NCBI RefSeq assembly: GCF_004025535.1
Contig: NZ_QJRG01000049.1
Span: 569,517-633,516 of the forward strand
From: Pseudomonas alkylphenolica
GTDB taxonomy: Bacteria; Pseudomonadota; Gammaproteobacteria; Pseudomonadales; Pseudomonadaceae
DNA: 64,000 bases
Reading direction: 5' to 3'
Below the pieces are notes generated by a model, which was not told where the DNA came from, ran no database searches, and saw nothing but the letters and a program-made list of their open reading frames with translations. Numbering within the stretch: position 1 is the stretch's first letter; the number at the start of each line of letters is the position of its first letter. This document shows, piece after piece, positions 1-8,025 of the stretch. A program made the position numbers and the translations under genes.

Positions 1-777
1 GATGTCGTCGCCGTGGTAGGGCAGGTCGAGATGGTAGTCGAGCAGCCCGCCATCACGGTAGGTGCCCTGGCCGACGCCGGGGATGTCGCGTACCCCCTCC
101 ATGACCATCGGAATGGAGCCGGAAGCCAGTAGGGCATGGCGCAGGTTGGCCACATCCAGCGGCAGGCAGCGTGAAGGAAAGTCAGTCAGGGGCTGTAGCG
201 GCGGGGCACTGCGCGCATCGTGAAGGATGATCCGCTCGAAGTGTCGCGCCAGCCGGGAGCGGCCGATCAGGTTGTCGGCAATTACTGATGACAGGCCCAT
301 GCCCAGGCGTGTGCGCTGGTCATGTGCCAATAGCCCATGGCTTTTGACCACCATGATATTGAGCCGGTAATCAGGGCTCTCGAGGATCTGCGCATCGCGG
401 CCCTGCAACAGCTCATCGAGCATGCGCTGGCAGCTGCGGCTGACTTCGGCCTGGGTGACACCCTTGGCAAAGTCCTGTTCGGTGTACAGCAGCCCGAGAC
501 GTTGCAAGGCCTCGGCGGGATTGGGCAGGCAGGCACTGGCAAAGCGCCAGGAACCGATAGAGGCGCCAATCAACGCCCGTTCACGTGGCGCGCTTGGCAG
601 CCAATGACCGAACAATGCCAGGTCCAGGCCTTGTATGCCGAGAGCCTTGGGGCCGCCTGCAGCGCCCGGCAGCACACCGACATCGGCCGCCTGCAATCCG
701 CGTTCGCGGATGCGCTGCAAGGCGTGACGGCCAGCCTTGAGCGTCAGGGCCGGGTACTTGATATGGATTGCGCTCAT
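1..777 (-). CDS. Patatin-like phospholipase family protein (C-terminus cut by window edge)
   Basis: The frame is open from an ATG at 777 to the window edge, giving 259 residues without a stop. It carries a patatin-type serine motif GASIG near residues 71-75 (Ser73 the likely nucleophile) and a DGG motif near 242-244, which would supply the Asp of the Ser-Asp dyad. Upstream of the nucleophile, PGAAGGPKALG looks like the glycine-rich oxyanion loop. There is no signal peptide, so a cytoplasmic or peripheral lipid acyl hydrolase is expected. The substrate is unknown. It is transcribed divergently from the PepSY operon. The family call is strong; the C-terminal end is not visible. Confidence 0.85.
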   Translation of the reverse strand, partial: MSAIHIKYPALTLKAGRHALQRIRERGLQAADVGVLPGAAGGPKALGIQGLDLALFGHWLPSAPRERALIGASIGSWRFASACLPNPAEALQRLGLLYTEQDFAKGVTQAEVSRSCQRMLDELLQGRDAQILESPDYRLNIMVVKSHGLLAHDQRTRLGMGLSSVIADNLIGRSRLARHFERIILHDARSAPPLQPLTDFPSRCLPLDVANLRHALLASGSIPMVMEGVRDIPGVGQGTYRDGGLLDYHLDLPYHGDDI

Positions 778-936
778 ACGGGCCTCACTGTCTGTAGCCG
801 GCAATTATAAAGAACAGAGGTCCGGTTGTGGGGCGGGGGTGCGCTATCATGTCGCCAGTTGTTTTCAGCTTCAGTTAAGTTCGGTTGGTTAATCTAGGCC
901 CCGTAGACACATTATTGATCTCAACGGAGACATACC

Positions 937-1245
937 ATGAAAGCACTGACTGCCCTGTTTGTTACTGCCGCCCTTGCCCTGAGCGCCAATGTCGCCCTGG
1001 CCAAAGACATTCCCATGCACGAAGTCACCAAGATGGTTCAGGACAAGACCATTCTGTCCCTGGACGACCTGAACGCCAAAGCGCTGGCCAAGCACCCGGG
1101 CGCCACGATCAAAGAGTCCGAGCTTGAAGATGTCTACGGTCGTCTGGTTTACAAAATCGACCTGCGTGATGCCCAGAACGTCGAGTGGGACGTGGACCTG
1201 GACGCCAAGACCGGTGAAATCCTCAAGGACGTACAGGACAAGTAA
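937..1245 (+). CDS. Periplasmic PepSY-domain protein, first of a pair
   Basis: A 102-residue protein with a clear signal peptide (about residues 1-22, ending ALA before KDIP) and one PepSY-like domain near residues 45-100. PepSY domains are periplasmic modules often linked to regulators or proteases. The ATG has a good GGAG ribosome site about eight bases upstream. It is the first gene of a tight operon with a second PepSY protein, a response regulator and a sensor kinase. That order resembles the bqs locus of P. aeruginosa, whose system responds to Fe(II), but the match is by layout and recollection only. The likely role is modulating or reporting on the kinase. Confidence 0.85.
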   Translation: MKALTALFVTAALALSANVALAKDIPMHEVTKMVQDKTILSLDDLNAKALAKHPGATIKESELEDVYGRLVYKIDLRDAQNVEWDVDLDAKTGEILKDVQDK

Positions 1246-1559
1246 TGAGCGTTTGCACGCGAACAGCCCAGACCGTTCTCGTTGCGCTGTTGGCACTCTG
1301 TTCGCTGGCATCGGCCCGTGACCTTGATCAGGACGAAGCCCTGCAGCTACGGCAGCAGGGCGTCATCCTGCCGCTGGAAAAGCTGCTCAACGATGCCCTG
1401 GGACGCTATCCCGGGGCGAAGTTGCTGGAGGCGGAGCTGGAAGAGAAACACGGCCGCTACGAATACGAGGTCGAGCTGTTGACCCCGCAAGGGACGGTGC
1501 GCGAGATCAAACTGGACGCATCCAATGGCGTGTTGCTCAAAGATGAGGAAGATGATTGA
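1245..1559 (+). CDS. Periplasmic PepSY-domain protein, second of a pair
   Basis: A 104-residue paralogue of the preceding gene. Both end in a segment of the type PGAxxxExELExxxGRxxYxxxL followed by an acidic tail, here KDEEDD. It has an N-terminal signal peptide (residues about 1-25, ending ASA before RDLD). Its ATG overlaps the upstream stop codon (TAATG), so the two are translationally coupled. The very acidic C-terminus could bind cations. Function is inferred from context as an accessory factor of the following two-component system. Confidence 0.82.
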   Translation: MSVCTRTAQTVLVALLALCSLASARDLDQDEALQLRQQGVILPLEKLLNDALGRYPGAKLLEAELEEKHGRYEYEVELLTPQGTVREIKLDASNGVLLKDEEDD

Positions 1560-2227
1560 TGCGCCTGTTACTGGTCGAAGATAACGTGCCGCTGGCGGAT
1601 GAACTGACCCAAGGGCTGCAGCGCCAGGGCTATGCGGTCGACTGGCTGGCCGATGGCCGTGACGCGGTCTATCAGGGCAGCAGCGAACCCTATGACCTGA
1701 TCATTCTCGACCTGGGCTTGCCTGGGCTTTCCGGGCTTGAAGTACTCGCGCAGTGGCGCGCCAGCGGCCTGTCGACGCCGGTGCTGATCCTCACTGCACG
1801 CAGCTCCTGGGCAGAGCGCATCGAGGGCCTCAAGGCCGGTGCCGATGACTACCTGAGCAAGCCTTTTCACCCGGAAGAGCTGATGCTGCGCGTGCAGTCG
1901 CTGTTGCGCCGTGCCCGCGGCCTGGCCAATCAGCCAACCCTGGAGGCAGCGGGGCTGCAACTGGATGAAGGACGCCAGTGCGTCACCCGCGATGGCGTCG
2001 ACATCCAGCTCACCGCTGCAGAGTTTCGCCTGCTGCGGTACTTCATGCTGCACCCGCAGCAGATCCTGTCCAAGAGCCATCTGGCCGAACACCTTTACGA
2101 CGGTGAAACCGAGCGCGACTCCAACGTGCTGGAAGTGCACGTCAATCACCTGCGCCGCAAACTGGGCCGGAGCGTCATCGAAACGCACCGTGGCCAGGGG
2201 TATCGCTATGCCGGGAGTGCTGGGTGA
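1559..2227 (+). CDS. OmpR/PhoP-family response regulator
   Basis: A 222-residue regulator. The receiver domain is about residues 1-115, with acidic pair ED near 8-9, phospho-acceptor Asp in the IILDLGLPG motif near residue 51, and Lys in LSKPF near 101. A winged-helix OmpR-type DNA-binding domain ends with THRGQGYRY. The chosen ATG overlaps the preceding TGA and has GAGGAAG upstream; a TTG one codon earlier is less likely. The sequence resembles the PhoP/QseB/BqsR branch. It is co-transcribed with its kinase, and the PepSY genes ahead are plausible autoregulated targets. Confidence 0.93.
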   Translation: MRLLLVEDNVPLADELTQGLQRQGYAVDWLADGRDAVYQGSSEPYDLIILDLGLPGLSGLEVLAQWRASGLSTPVLILTARSSWAERIEGLKAGADDYLSKPFHPEELMLRVQSLLRRARGLANQPTLEAAGLQLDEGRQCVTRDGVDIQLTAAEFRLLRYFMLHPQQILSKSHLAEHLYDGETERDSNVLEVHVNHLRRKLGRSVIETHRGQGYRYAGSAG

Positions 2228-3546
2228 AATCGATTCAGGCACGTTTGAGCCTCGGCCTGATTGCAGTGCTGGTGGTGGTGGGCCTGGCGCTGGCACAGCT
2301 CAGCCTGTGGCTGTTCGAAGTGGGCCTGCAGCGCTACCTGGAGACCGGCCTGCGCAAGGAAAGCGAAAACCTGTTGATCGCGATGGTGCGCGGGCAATCG
2401 GGGCTTGAGCTGGATGAGCGTCGGGTGTCCGCCGCCTATCAGCGGCCGTTCTCCGGGTACTATTTCCGTATCGATTTTGACGGTGGCAGTTGGCGCTCCC
2501 GCTCACTCTGGGACCTGGACCTGCCGGCACCCGCCACCAGCGGCCTGCACACCGATCTGGAATTGGGGCCTGAGAATCAGCAATTGCTGGTGCTGCGCAG
2601 TGACTACCGGCGTTTCGGCCAAGCGATAGCGATCAGTGTCGCCCAGGACTACACCCCGGTGCGCGACCAGTTTCGTCGCATGCAACAGATCGGCCTGGGC
2701 CTTGGCCTGCTGGCGCTGATCCTGGTGCTGGTGGCCCAGCGCATCACCGTTACTCGTTCGCTGCGACCACTGGAGCGCGCCCGCGAGCAGATTGCCCAGC
2801 TGCAGCAGGGCAAGCGTTCGCAGCTCGACACGCAAGTGCCCAGCGAGCTGGAACCGCTGGTTGAACAGATCAACCACTTGCTGGCGCATACCGAAGACAG
2901 CTTGCGCCGATCACGCAATGCTTTGGGCAATCTGGGCCATGCCTTGAAAACACCGCTGGCTGTGCTGCTGAGCCTGGCTTCCAGCGAGCAACTCCACGAC
3001 AAGCCGCAGGTGCGTGTACAACTGCGCGAACAGCTGGAGCAGATTCAGCAACGCTTGAGCCGTGAACTCAACCGGGCCCGTCTGGCCGGTGATGCCTTGC
3101 CTGGGGCGCAATTCGATTGTGATGCCGAGTTACCCGGGCTGCTCGGCACCCTGAGCATGATCCATGGTGAGGGCCTGACCTTGAGCCAGCAGGTGCCGCC
3201 AGGGCTGTTGTTGCCCTGGGACCGGGAAGACCTGCTCGAACTGCTCGGCAACTTGCTGGACAACGCCTGCAAATGGGCGGACAGCGAGGTGCGGTTGAGT
3301 ATCGAGGATCACCCGGAGCGTTACCGGCTGCTCATTGACGACGACGGTCCGGGCATCCCGGTCAGTGAGCGCGAGCAGGTCCTGGAGCGGGGCACCCGCC
3401 TGGATGAGCAGATCGAAGGGCATGGCCTGGGATTGGGCATCGTTCGCGATATCGTCGAGGCCTGGAGCGGGCAGATGACGCTGCAGGAAAGCCCCTTGGG
3501 CGGGTTGCGGGTGTGCATCGAGCTGCCGCGCAAGGTTGGCCGCTAA
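2224..3546 (+). CDS. PhoQ/BqsS-like membrane sensor histidine kinase
   Basis: A 440-residue kinase starting at a GTG that overlaps the regulator's stop (GTGA). It has TM1 at about residues 8-30, a periplasmic domain of about 120 residues, TM2 near 155-178, then HAMP, HisKA (phospho-His in GHALKTPL, a PhoQ-like H-box) and HATPase motifs NLLDNACKWAD, DDDGPGIP and GHGLGLGI. The gene order resembles bqsRS, whose kinase senses Fe(II) through a periplasmic RExxE motif. I find no RExxE in the periplasmic part here, so the ligand may differ. Confidence in a histidine kinase is high; its ligand is unknown. Confidence 0.93.
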   Translation: MKSIQARLSLGLIAVLVVVGLALAQLSLWLFEVGLQRYLETGLRKESENLLIAMVRGQSGLELDERRVSAAYQRPFSGYYFRIDFDGGSWRSRSLWDLDLPAPATSGLHTDLELGPENQQLLVLRSDYRRFGQAIAISVAQDYTPVRDQFRRMQQIGLGLGLLALILVLVAQRITVTRSLRPLERAREQIAQLQQGKRSQLDTQVPSELEPLVEQINHLLAHTEDSLRRSRNALGNLGHALKTPLAVLLSLASSEQLHDKPQVRVQLREQLEQIQQRLSRELNRARLAGDALPGAQFDCDAELPGLLGTLSMIHGEGLTLSQQVPPGLLLPWDREDLLELLGNLLDNACKWADSEVRLSIEDHPERYRLLIDDDGPGIPVSEREQVLERGTRLDEQIEGHGLGLGIVRDIVEAWSGQMTLQESPLGGLRVCIELPRKVGR

Positions 3547-3774
3547 GCGCTGATTGCGAGAAAAATTGGCCACTTCGATCTCTTTTTGGCCAGCCACACA
3601 CTGTGAGCCGCACAAGCGCTCAGCAAAAATCAGACGCGATCAGGCGATGCAGCTGCATTGGCCGACGCCTATTCTCAGCCGTATTTCTCCTTGGCCTTGG
3701 TTGTTCATTCAGGCCGCCTGCCGTGTACAAACCATAAAAACAGTGAGCTCACGCCACACTCGGGGGAACAATCA

Positions 3775-4875
3775 ATGACCACACTCAAACGCATGCTGGC
3801 CGTCAGTGTCGGGGCACTGACGCTGTTGTCTGGCACCGTGCAGGCCGAAACACGATCCTTGCGGGTGTACAACTGGGCGGACTACATCCTGCCTTCCGTG
3901 CCCAAGGACTTTGCCGCACAAACCGGCATCAAGGTGACCTGGGACACCTTCGACACCAACGAGTCGCTGGAAGCCAAATTGCTTACCGGCAACTCCGGGT
4001 ACGACCTGGTGGTGCCGTCGAACCAGTTTCTCGACACCCAGATCAAGGCGGGGGTTTTCCAGAAACTGGATAAAAGCAAGTTGCCCAACTGGAGTCACCA
4101 GGACCCGGTACTGCTCAAGCTGCTGGATAGCAACGATCCGGGTAACCAGTATGGCGTGCCTTACATGTACGGCACGGTGCTGATCGGCTTCAACCCGGCC
4201 AAGGTCAAGGCGGCGCTGGGTGATCAGGCGCCGGTGGACAGCTGGGACCTGGTGTTCAAGCCCGAGAACATGGAGAAGCTCAAGTCGTGCGGAGTAGCCA
4301 TGCTCGACTCGCCTTCGGAAATTCTGCCCTTGGCCCTGCACTACCTGGGCCTGGACCCCAACAGCCAGAATCCGGATGACTACGAAAAAGCCAAGGCGCT
4401 GATGTTGAAGGTGCGCCCCTATGTCACCTATTTCAACTCCGCCAAATACATGACCGACATCGCCAACGGTGACATTTGCGTTGCCATCGGTTACTCCGGC
4501 AGCTTCTACCAGTTTGGCAATCGCGCCAAAGAGGCGGGCAACGGTGTGGTCGTCGACTGGCGCTTGCCCAAAGAAGGGGCGCCGATCTGGTTCGACACAT
4601 TTGCCATTCCGAAAAGCGCGAAGAATGTCGCCGAAGCCCATGCGTTTCTCAACAACCTGATGGAGCCGAAAGTCATTGCGCCGATCAGTGATTTTCTCGG
4701 TTACCCCAATGCCAACAAAGACTCGCTGGCGCTGATCAACCCGGCCATTACCGAAAACCCGAACCTGACGCCGACACAGGACGCCCTGGCCAAACTGTAT
4801 GTAGTTCAGCCACTGCCGCAAAAGCTTGAGCGTGTGCGCACCCGCGTCTGGACCAGCATCAAGTCGGACAAGTAG
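3775..4875 (+). CDS. PotF/SpuD-like polyamine ABC transporter substrate-binding protein
   Basis: A 366-residue periplasmic binding protein with a signal peptide (residues 1 to about 23, ending VQA before ETRS). The family motifs YNWADY, DTFDTNE, SGYDLVVPS and APIWFDTFAIP are present; the aromatic pair plus Asp is what PotF and SpuD use to hold putrescine or spermidine. The ATG at 3775 has GGGGGAA about eight bases upstream, so the longer in-frame extension to 3658 was rejected. No permease or ATPase genes are adjacent, making this an orphan binding protein. It converges with the AEC carrier five bases downstream. The ligand is probably a polyamine, unproven. Confidence 0.92.
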   Translation: MTTLKRMLAVSVGALTLLSGTVQAETRSLRVYNWADYILPSVPKDFAAQTGIKVTWDTFDTNESLEAKLLTGNSGYDLVVPSNQFLDTQIKAGVFQKLDKSKLPNWSHQDPVLLKLLDSNDPGNQYGVPYMYGTVLIGFNPAKVKAALGDQAPVDSWDLVFKPENMEKLKSCGVAMLDSPSEILPLALHYLGLDPNSQNPDDYEKAKALMLKVRPYVTYFNSAKYMTDIANGDICVAIGYSGSFYQFGNRAKEAGNGVVVDWRLPKEGAPIWFDTFAIPKSAKNVAEAHAFLNNLMEPKVIAPISDFLGYPNANKDSLALINPAITENPNLTPTQDALAKLYVVQPLPQKLERVRTRVWTSIKSDK

Positions 4876-4880
4876 CGGGC

Positions 4881-5798
4881 TCACGCCAAAGTCAGGCTCA
4901 GCATCACTGGCAGCGTCAGCGCTGCCAGCAGGGTCTGCAAGGCAATGATGTTGGCCATCAACGGTGCATTGCCACCCATTTGCCGTGCCATCACGTATGA
5001 GGATGAAGCGGTCGGCAGTGCCTGAAACAGGATGGCGACGGTTGCCGCCTGGCCGCTCAACCCCAGCACGCGACAGGTCCCGTAGGTCGTCAGTGGCAGC
5101 ACTACGAACTTGAACAACGAAGCCGCCAGCAAGGGCCGTGGTCCCAAGCCGCGAGCGCTGCCTGCCAGCGCTGCACCGACGCACAGCAGGCCGAGCGGCA
5201 AGGCGGCCTGACCGAGCGCCTTGATGGTCGGTTCGATGCCGGCAGGCAACCCCATCCCGGTCAGGCGCAGGGCAATACCCAGGGCGCAGCCGACGATCAA
5301 CGGATTGCTGCAGATTGCCTTGGCGACGGCGCGGGCCGAGCTTTGCGCACCGTTGTAGCGGGCAAAGGCGAGGACACACAGCACGTTGACCGTGGGCACG
5401 ATGGCGGCGTTGGCCACCGCCGCCAGGGCGATGCCGCCGGTGCCATAGATGCCGGCTGCCAGGGTGGCGCCAATGTAGTTGTTGAAGCGTATACCGCCCT
5501 GGAACACCGAGGTGAAACTGGCGCCATCGCCGGCGATGATGCCCTTGCACAGCACCAGCAAGACAGCGCCGATCAGGGTCGAGATCAGTAGCACCGTGAC
5601 CATGTCGAACACCGGCAGGCCGCTGAGGTCAGCGGTCGCCAGGCTATGGACGAACAGTGCGGGCAGCAGCACAAAGTAGCTCAGGCGTTCGGCCGCCGGC
5701 CAGAAGTTATCGCCGAGAAAGTCGCAGGCGCGCAGCCAGCGTCCCAGCGCGATCAACAAGGCAATCGGCACAATGGTGGCAAGGATCAGATTCAGCAT
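4881..5798 (-). CDS. AEC-family transporter (auxin efflux carrier family)
   Basis: A 305-residue integral membrane protein with about ten hydrophobic segments and the two-repeat layout of the AEC family. Glycine/asparagine-rich breaks such as FNNYIGATLA near residues 105-115 and a C-terminal ARQMGGNAPLMANIIALQT motif are typical. Members move small organic anions. It is the last of three genes on this strand, after a LysR regulator and a betaine-type binding protein, but the 109-base gap leaves room for its own promoter. The substrate is not predictable. Confidence 0.9.
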   Translation of the reverse strand: MLNLILATIVPIALLIALGRWLRACDFLGDNFWPAAERLSYFVLLPALFVHSLATADLSGLPVFDMVTVLLISTLIGAVLLVLCKGIIAGDGASFTSVFQGGIRFNNYIGATLAAGIYGTGGIALAAVANAAIVPTVNVLCVLAFARYNGAQSSARAVAKAICSNPLIVGCALGIALRLTGMGLPAGIEPTIKALGQAALPLGLLCVGAALAGSARGLGPRPLLAASLFKFVVLPLTTYGTCRVLGLSGQAATVAILFQALPTASSSYVMARQMGGNAPLMANIIALQTLLAALTLPVMLSLTLA

Positions 5799-5907
5799 CA
5801 GGCATTTTCCGTAAGTGTCGACGCCCCTGGGTAGGTGTCGACATCAGGCTAGCGGTTGGCACTGAAAGAAAAAAACGTTTAATACTCAATTAACCGTTGA
5901 GAAAAAC

Positions 5908-6792
5908 TCAAGGGTTGCACAGTACTGCTTTCAGTACTGCCGTCAGGTGCCGGCGGCGGCTGCTGACATGTTCGAGCAGGCCGACGGCGCGGGTGCGCTG
6001 CGGCTCGCCAAAGGGCAGCAAGGTCACGGCAGGCAGGGCCTCAAGGTCTTCGTCGGACAGCGGGACGATGGCTACACCCAGGCCCATCGAAGCCATGTGC
6101 GTGAGCGCTTGCTGGCTGTCCAGTTCCATCTGCTCGCTGACAGGAAGCTGTTGCTTGCGCAGTTCCTGCTCGATCATGCGTCCGGCCCAGGCACGCTTGT
6201 CAAAGCGCAAAAACGGTTGGCTGGCCAGCAGCTCCCTCAGGCTCAAACCCGCAAAAGCAGGACCGGCAACGGCCCAGAAGCGGCTCTGGTAGAGCGGAGT
6301 AAAGTCCAGGTTGGCCGGGTAGGGCGCTACCGGTTCGGTAGTGATGGCGGCATCCAGTTCACCGTCTTCAACGCGCCTGGCCAACTCGGCGGACATGCCC
6401 GAGAGTACACTGATATGCAGGTGCGGATGCTCGGCCTTGATCCGTACCAATGCCGCCGGTAGGCGCCCGGCCAAGGCGGTCTGGATGGCGCCGATCTTCA
6501 GTCGCCCATGCAGGCCAGGGCCGCTCACCAGGGCATCGGCCATTTCGTCATAGGCAGCAAGAATGCCCTCGGCGCGCTCGACGACCAGATGTCCCGCTTC
6601 GGTCAGGCTGACCTGGCGCCGGCTGCGGTCAAACAGGCTGACGTTAAGCTCTTCTTCCAGGCTGCGGATATGCAGGCTCACCGCCGAGGGGGTCAGGCTG
6701 AGGATATCGGCGGCACGGGCAAAGGTGCCATGCCGGGCGATGGTGACCAGGGTACGCAGGGCTTTGAGCGACAAGCAGGGCTCCGGCAGCAA
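5908..6792 (-). CDS. LysR-family transcriptional regulator
   Basis: A regulator of about 294 residues. The N-terminal winged HTH is clear (LKALRTLVTIARHGTFARAA followed by LTPSAVSLHIRSLEEEL), with a LysR effector domain after it. The start is problematic: the frame begins at a TTG at 6792 with no ribosome site, right after a run of seven G (seven C on the coding strand) at 6793-6799. With six bases in that run, two ATG codons at 6814-6809 would read straight into the gene. It lies 47 bases after the binding-protein gene and may control it or the AEC carrier. Confidence 0.88.
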   Translation of the reverse strand: MLPEPCLSLKALRTLVTIARHGTFARAADILSLTPSAVSLHIRSLEEELNVSLFDRSRRQVSLTEAGHLVVERAEGILAAYDEMADALVSGPGLHGRLKIGAIQTALAGRLPAALVRIKAEHPHLHISVLSGMSAELARRVEDGELDAAITTEPVAPYPANLDFTPLYQSRFWAVAGPAFAGLSLRELLASQPFLRFDKRAWAGRMIEQELRKQQLPVSEQMELDSQQALTHMASMGLGVAIVPLSDEDLEALPAVTLLPFGEPQRTRAVGLLEHVSSRRRHLTAVLKAVLCNP

Positions 6793-6839
6793 GGGGGGGA
6801 CGGGTTGTCATCATGGCGTCGATTCACCGTGATGAAAAG

Positions 6840-7856
6840 CTACAGGGCCGCTTCGACCTTGCTGGCCTGTGCTGCAGGTAACCACGCTTTCCAGATGTCG
6901 GGGTGGTCCTTGAGGAACTGCTGCGCGGCATCTTTTGGCGGTTGGCGCTTTTCACTCATGTGCGCCAGCGTCTGGTTGAGGGTCTCGATCGGCAGATCGA
7001 CCTTGGTAAACATCTCGACCAGTTCGGGGTATTGCTGCCTGAACGCGGCCGAGACGCCAATTGACAGTTTTGCCGGCAACGAGCGGCTGCCCTGCGGCTT
7101 GGGATTGCTGGCGTCGGTCAGGGTCTTCCAGGCGGCTTCGTTGAAGGGTGGTTCTTCCAGGCGTACCAGCTGAAAACGTCCCATCAGCGGAGTGGGCGAC
7201 CAGTAGTAGAACAGCACTGGTTTGCCGCGCTGAATCGATGAGGTGACTTCGGCATCCAGCGCCGCGCCGGAACCGCTGCGAAAATTCACGTACAGCTCAT
7301 CCAGGCCATAGGCCTTGAGCTTCTGACTGTTGACGATTTCCGAGGTCCAGCCGCTGGGGCTGTTGAGAAAGCGGCCTTTTTTCGGCTCCTCGGGGTCGCG
7401 GAAGACCTGGGCATAGCGCTTGAGGTCATCGACTGTGCGCAAGTCCGGCGCCTCGGCCGTGATGCCACGCTTGGCATCGCCTTCGATCACGAACTTGGGT
7501 ACATACCAACCTTCATCGGCATTTTTCACCGTGTCGCCGAGCGCAAACACCTCGCCGGCTTGCTCCGCCTTGACCCATGCGGGACTGCGACCGGCCCACT
7601 CTTCGGCAATCACCTGGATATCGTTGCGCGCCAGTGCCACCTCCATGCTCACCGTGCTGCCGGGGAGGGTGTCAGTGGCATAGCCATACCCCTTCTCGAC
7701 GATCAGGCGCAGGATTTCCGTGGTCAGGCTGCCGCTTTCCCAGGTGATGTCACCGAAGTGGATGGGCGTTTGTTTGTCGGCGGCCATGGCGGTGCCTGTT
7801 GCCACGAGGCCAACGGTGAGCAGCAGGCCGACCAGCAGCCTTGGAAGGGTCTTCAT
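6840..7856 (-). CDS. OpuAC-type glycine betaine/choline-like ABC substrate-binding protein
   Basis: A 338-residue secreted binding protein with a signal peptide (about 1-25, ending AMA before ADKQTP). The OpuAC/ProX pattern is visible in WESGSLTTEILRLIVEKGYGY and in YYWSPTPLM, which holds aromatic residues of the quaternary-amine pocket. The ATG at 7856 has GAGG five bases upstream; a TTG seven codons earlier is less likely. Family members bind glycine betaine, choline, carnitine or related amines. No OpuAA/AB-like partners are adjacent, so it is another orphan binding protein. The exact ligand is unknown. Confidence 0.9.
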   Translation of the reverse strand: MKTLPRLLVGLLLTVGLVATGTAMAADKQTPIHFGDITWESGSLTTEILRLIVEKGYGYATDTLPGSTVSMEVALARNDIQVIAEEWAGRSPAWVKAEQAGEVFALGDTVKNADEGWYVPKFVIEGDAKRGITAEAPDLRTVDDLKRYAQVFRDPEEPKKGRFLNSPSGWTSEIVNSQKLKAYGLDELYVNFRSGSGAALDAEVTSSIQRGKPVLFYYWSPTPLMGRFQLVRLEEPPFNEAAWKTLTDASNPKPQGSRSLPAKLSIGVSAAFRQQYPELVEMFTKVDLPIETLNQTLAHMSEKRQPPKDAAQQFLKDHPDIWKAWLPAAQASKVEAAL

Positions 7857-8025
7857 CTTAGCCTCGTAGGTTGCCAATCCCGGGTTTCGGGCAAGTGTAG
7901 ACGACGGTATGGCCGTTTCGGCCGAGGCTGGTAGCGGGAAGTGCTTCGGGCTGCATCAGGTGAATGGGCGCTGCAAGGATGGGGCGTGCGCCAGGCGCGC
8001 ACGCAATCCAGCACAAGGAAGGGTA

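Noticed and set aside
3772..5550. A 592-codon minus-strand frame covering the polyamine binding protein and part of the AEC gene
   Set aside because: Both covered genes have strong family signatures; the antisense product has none.
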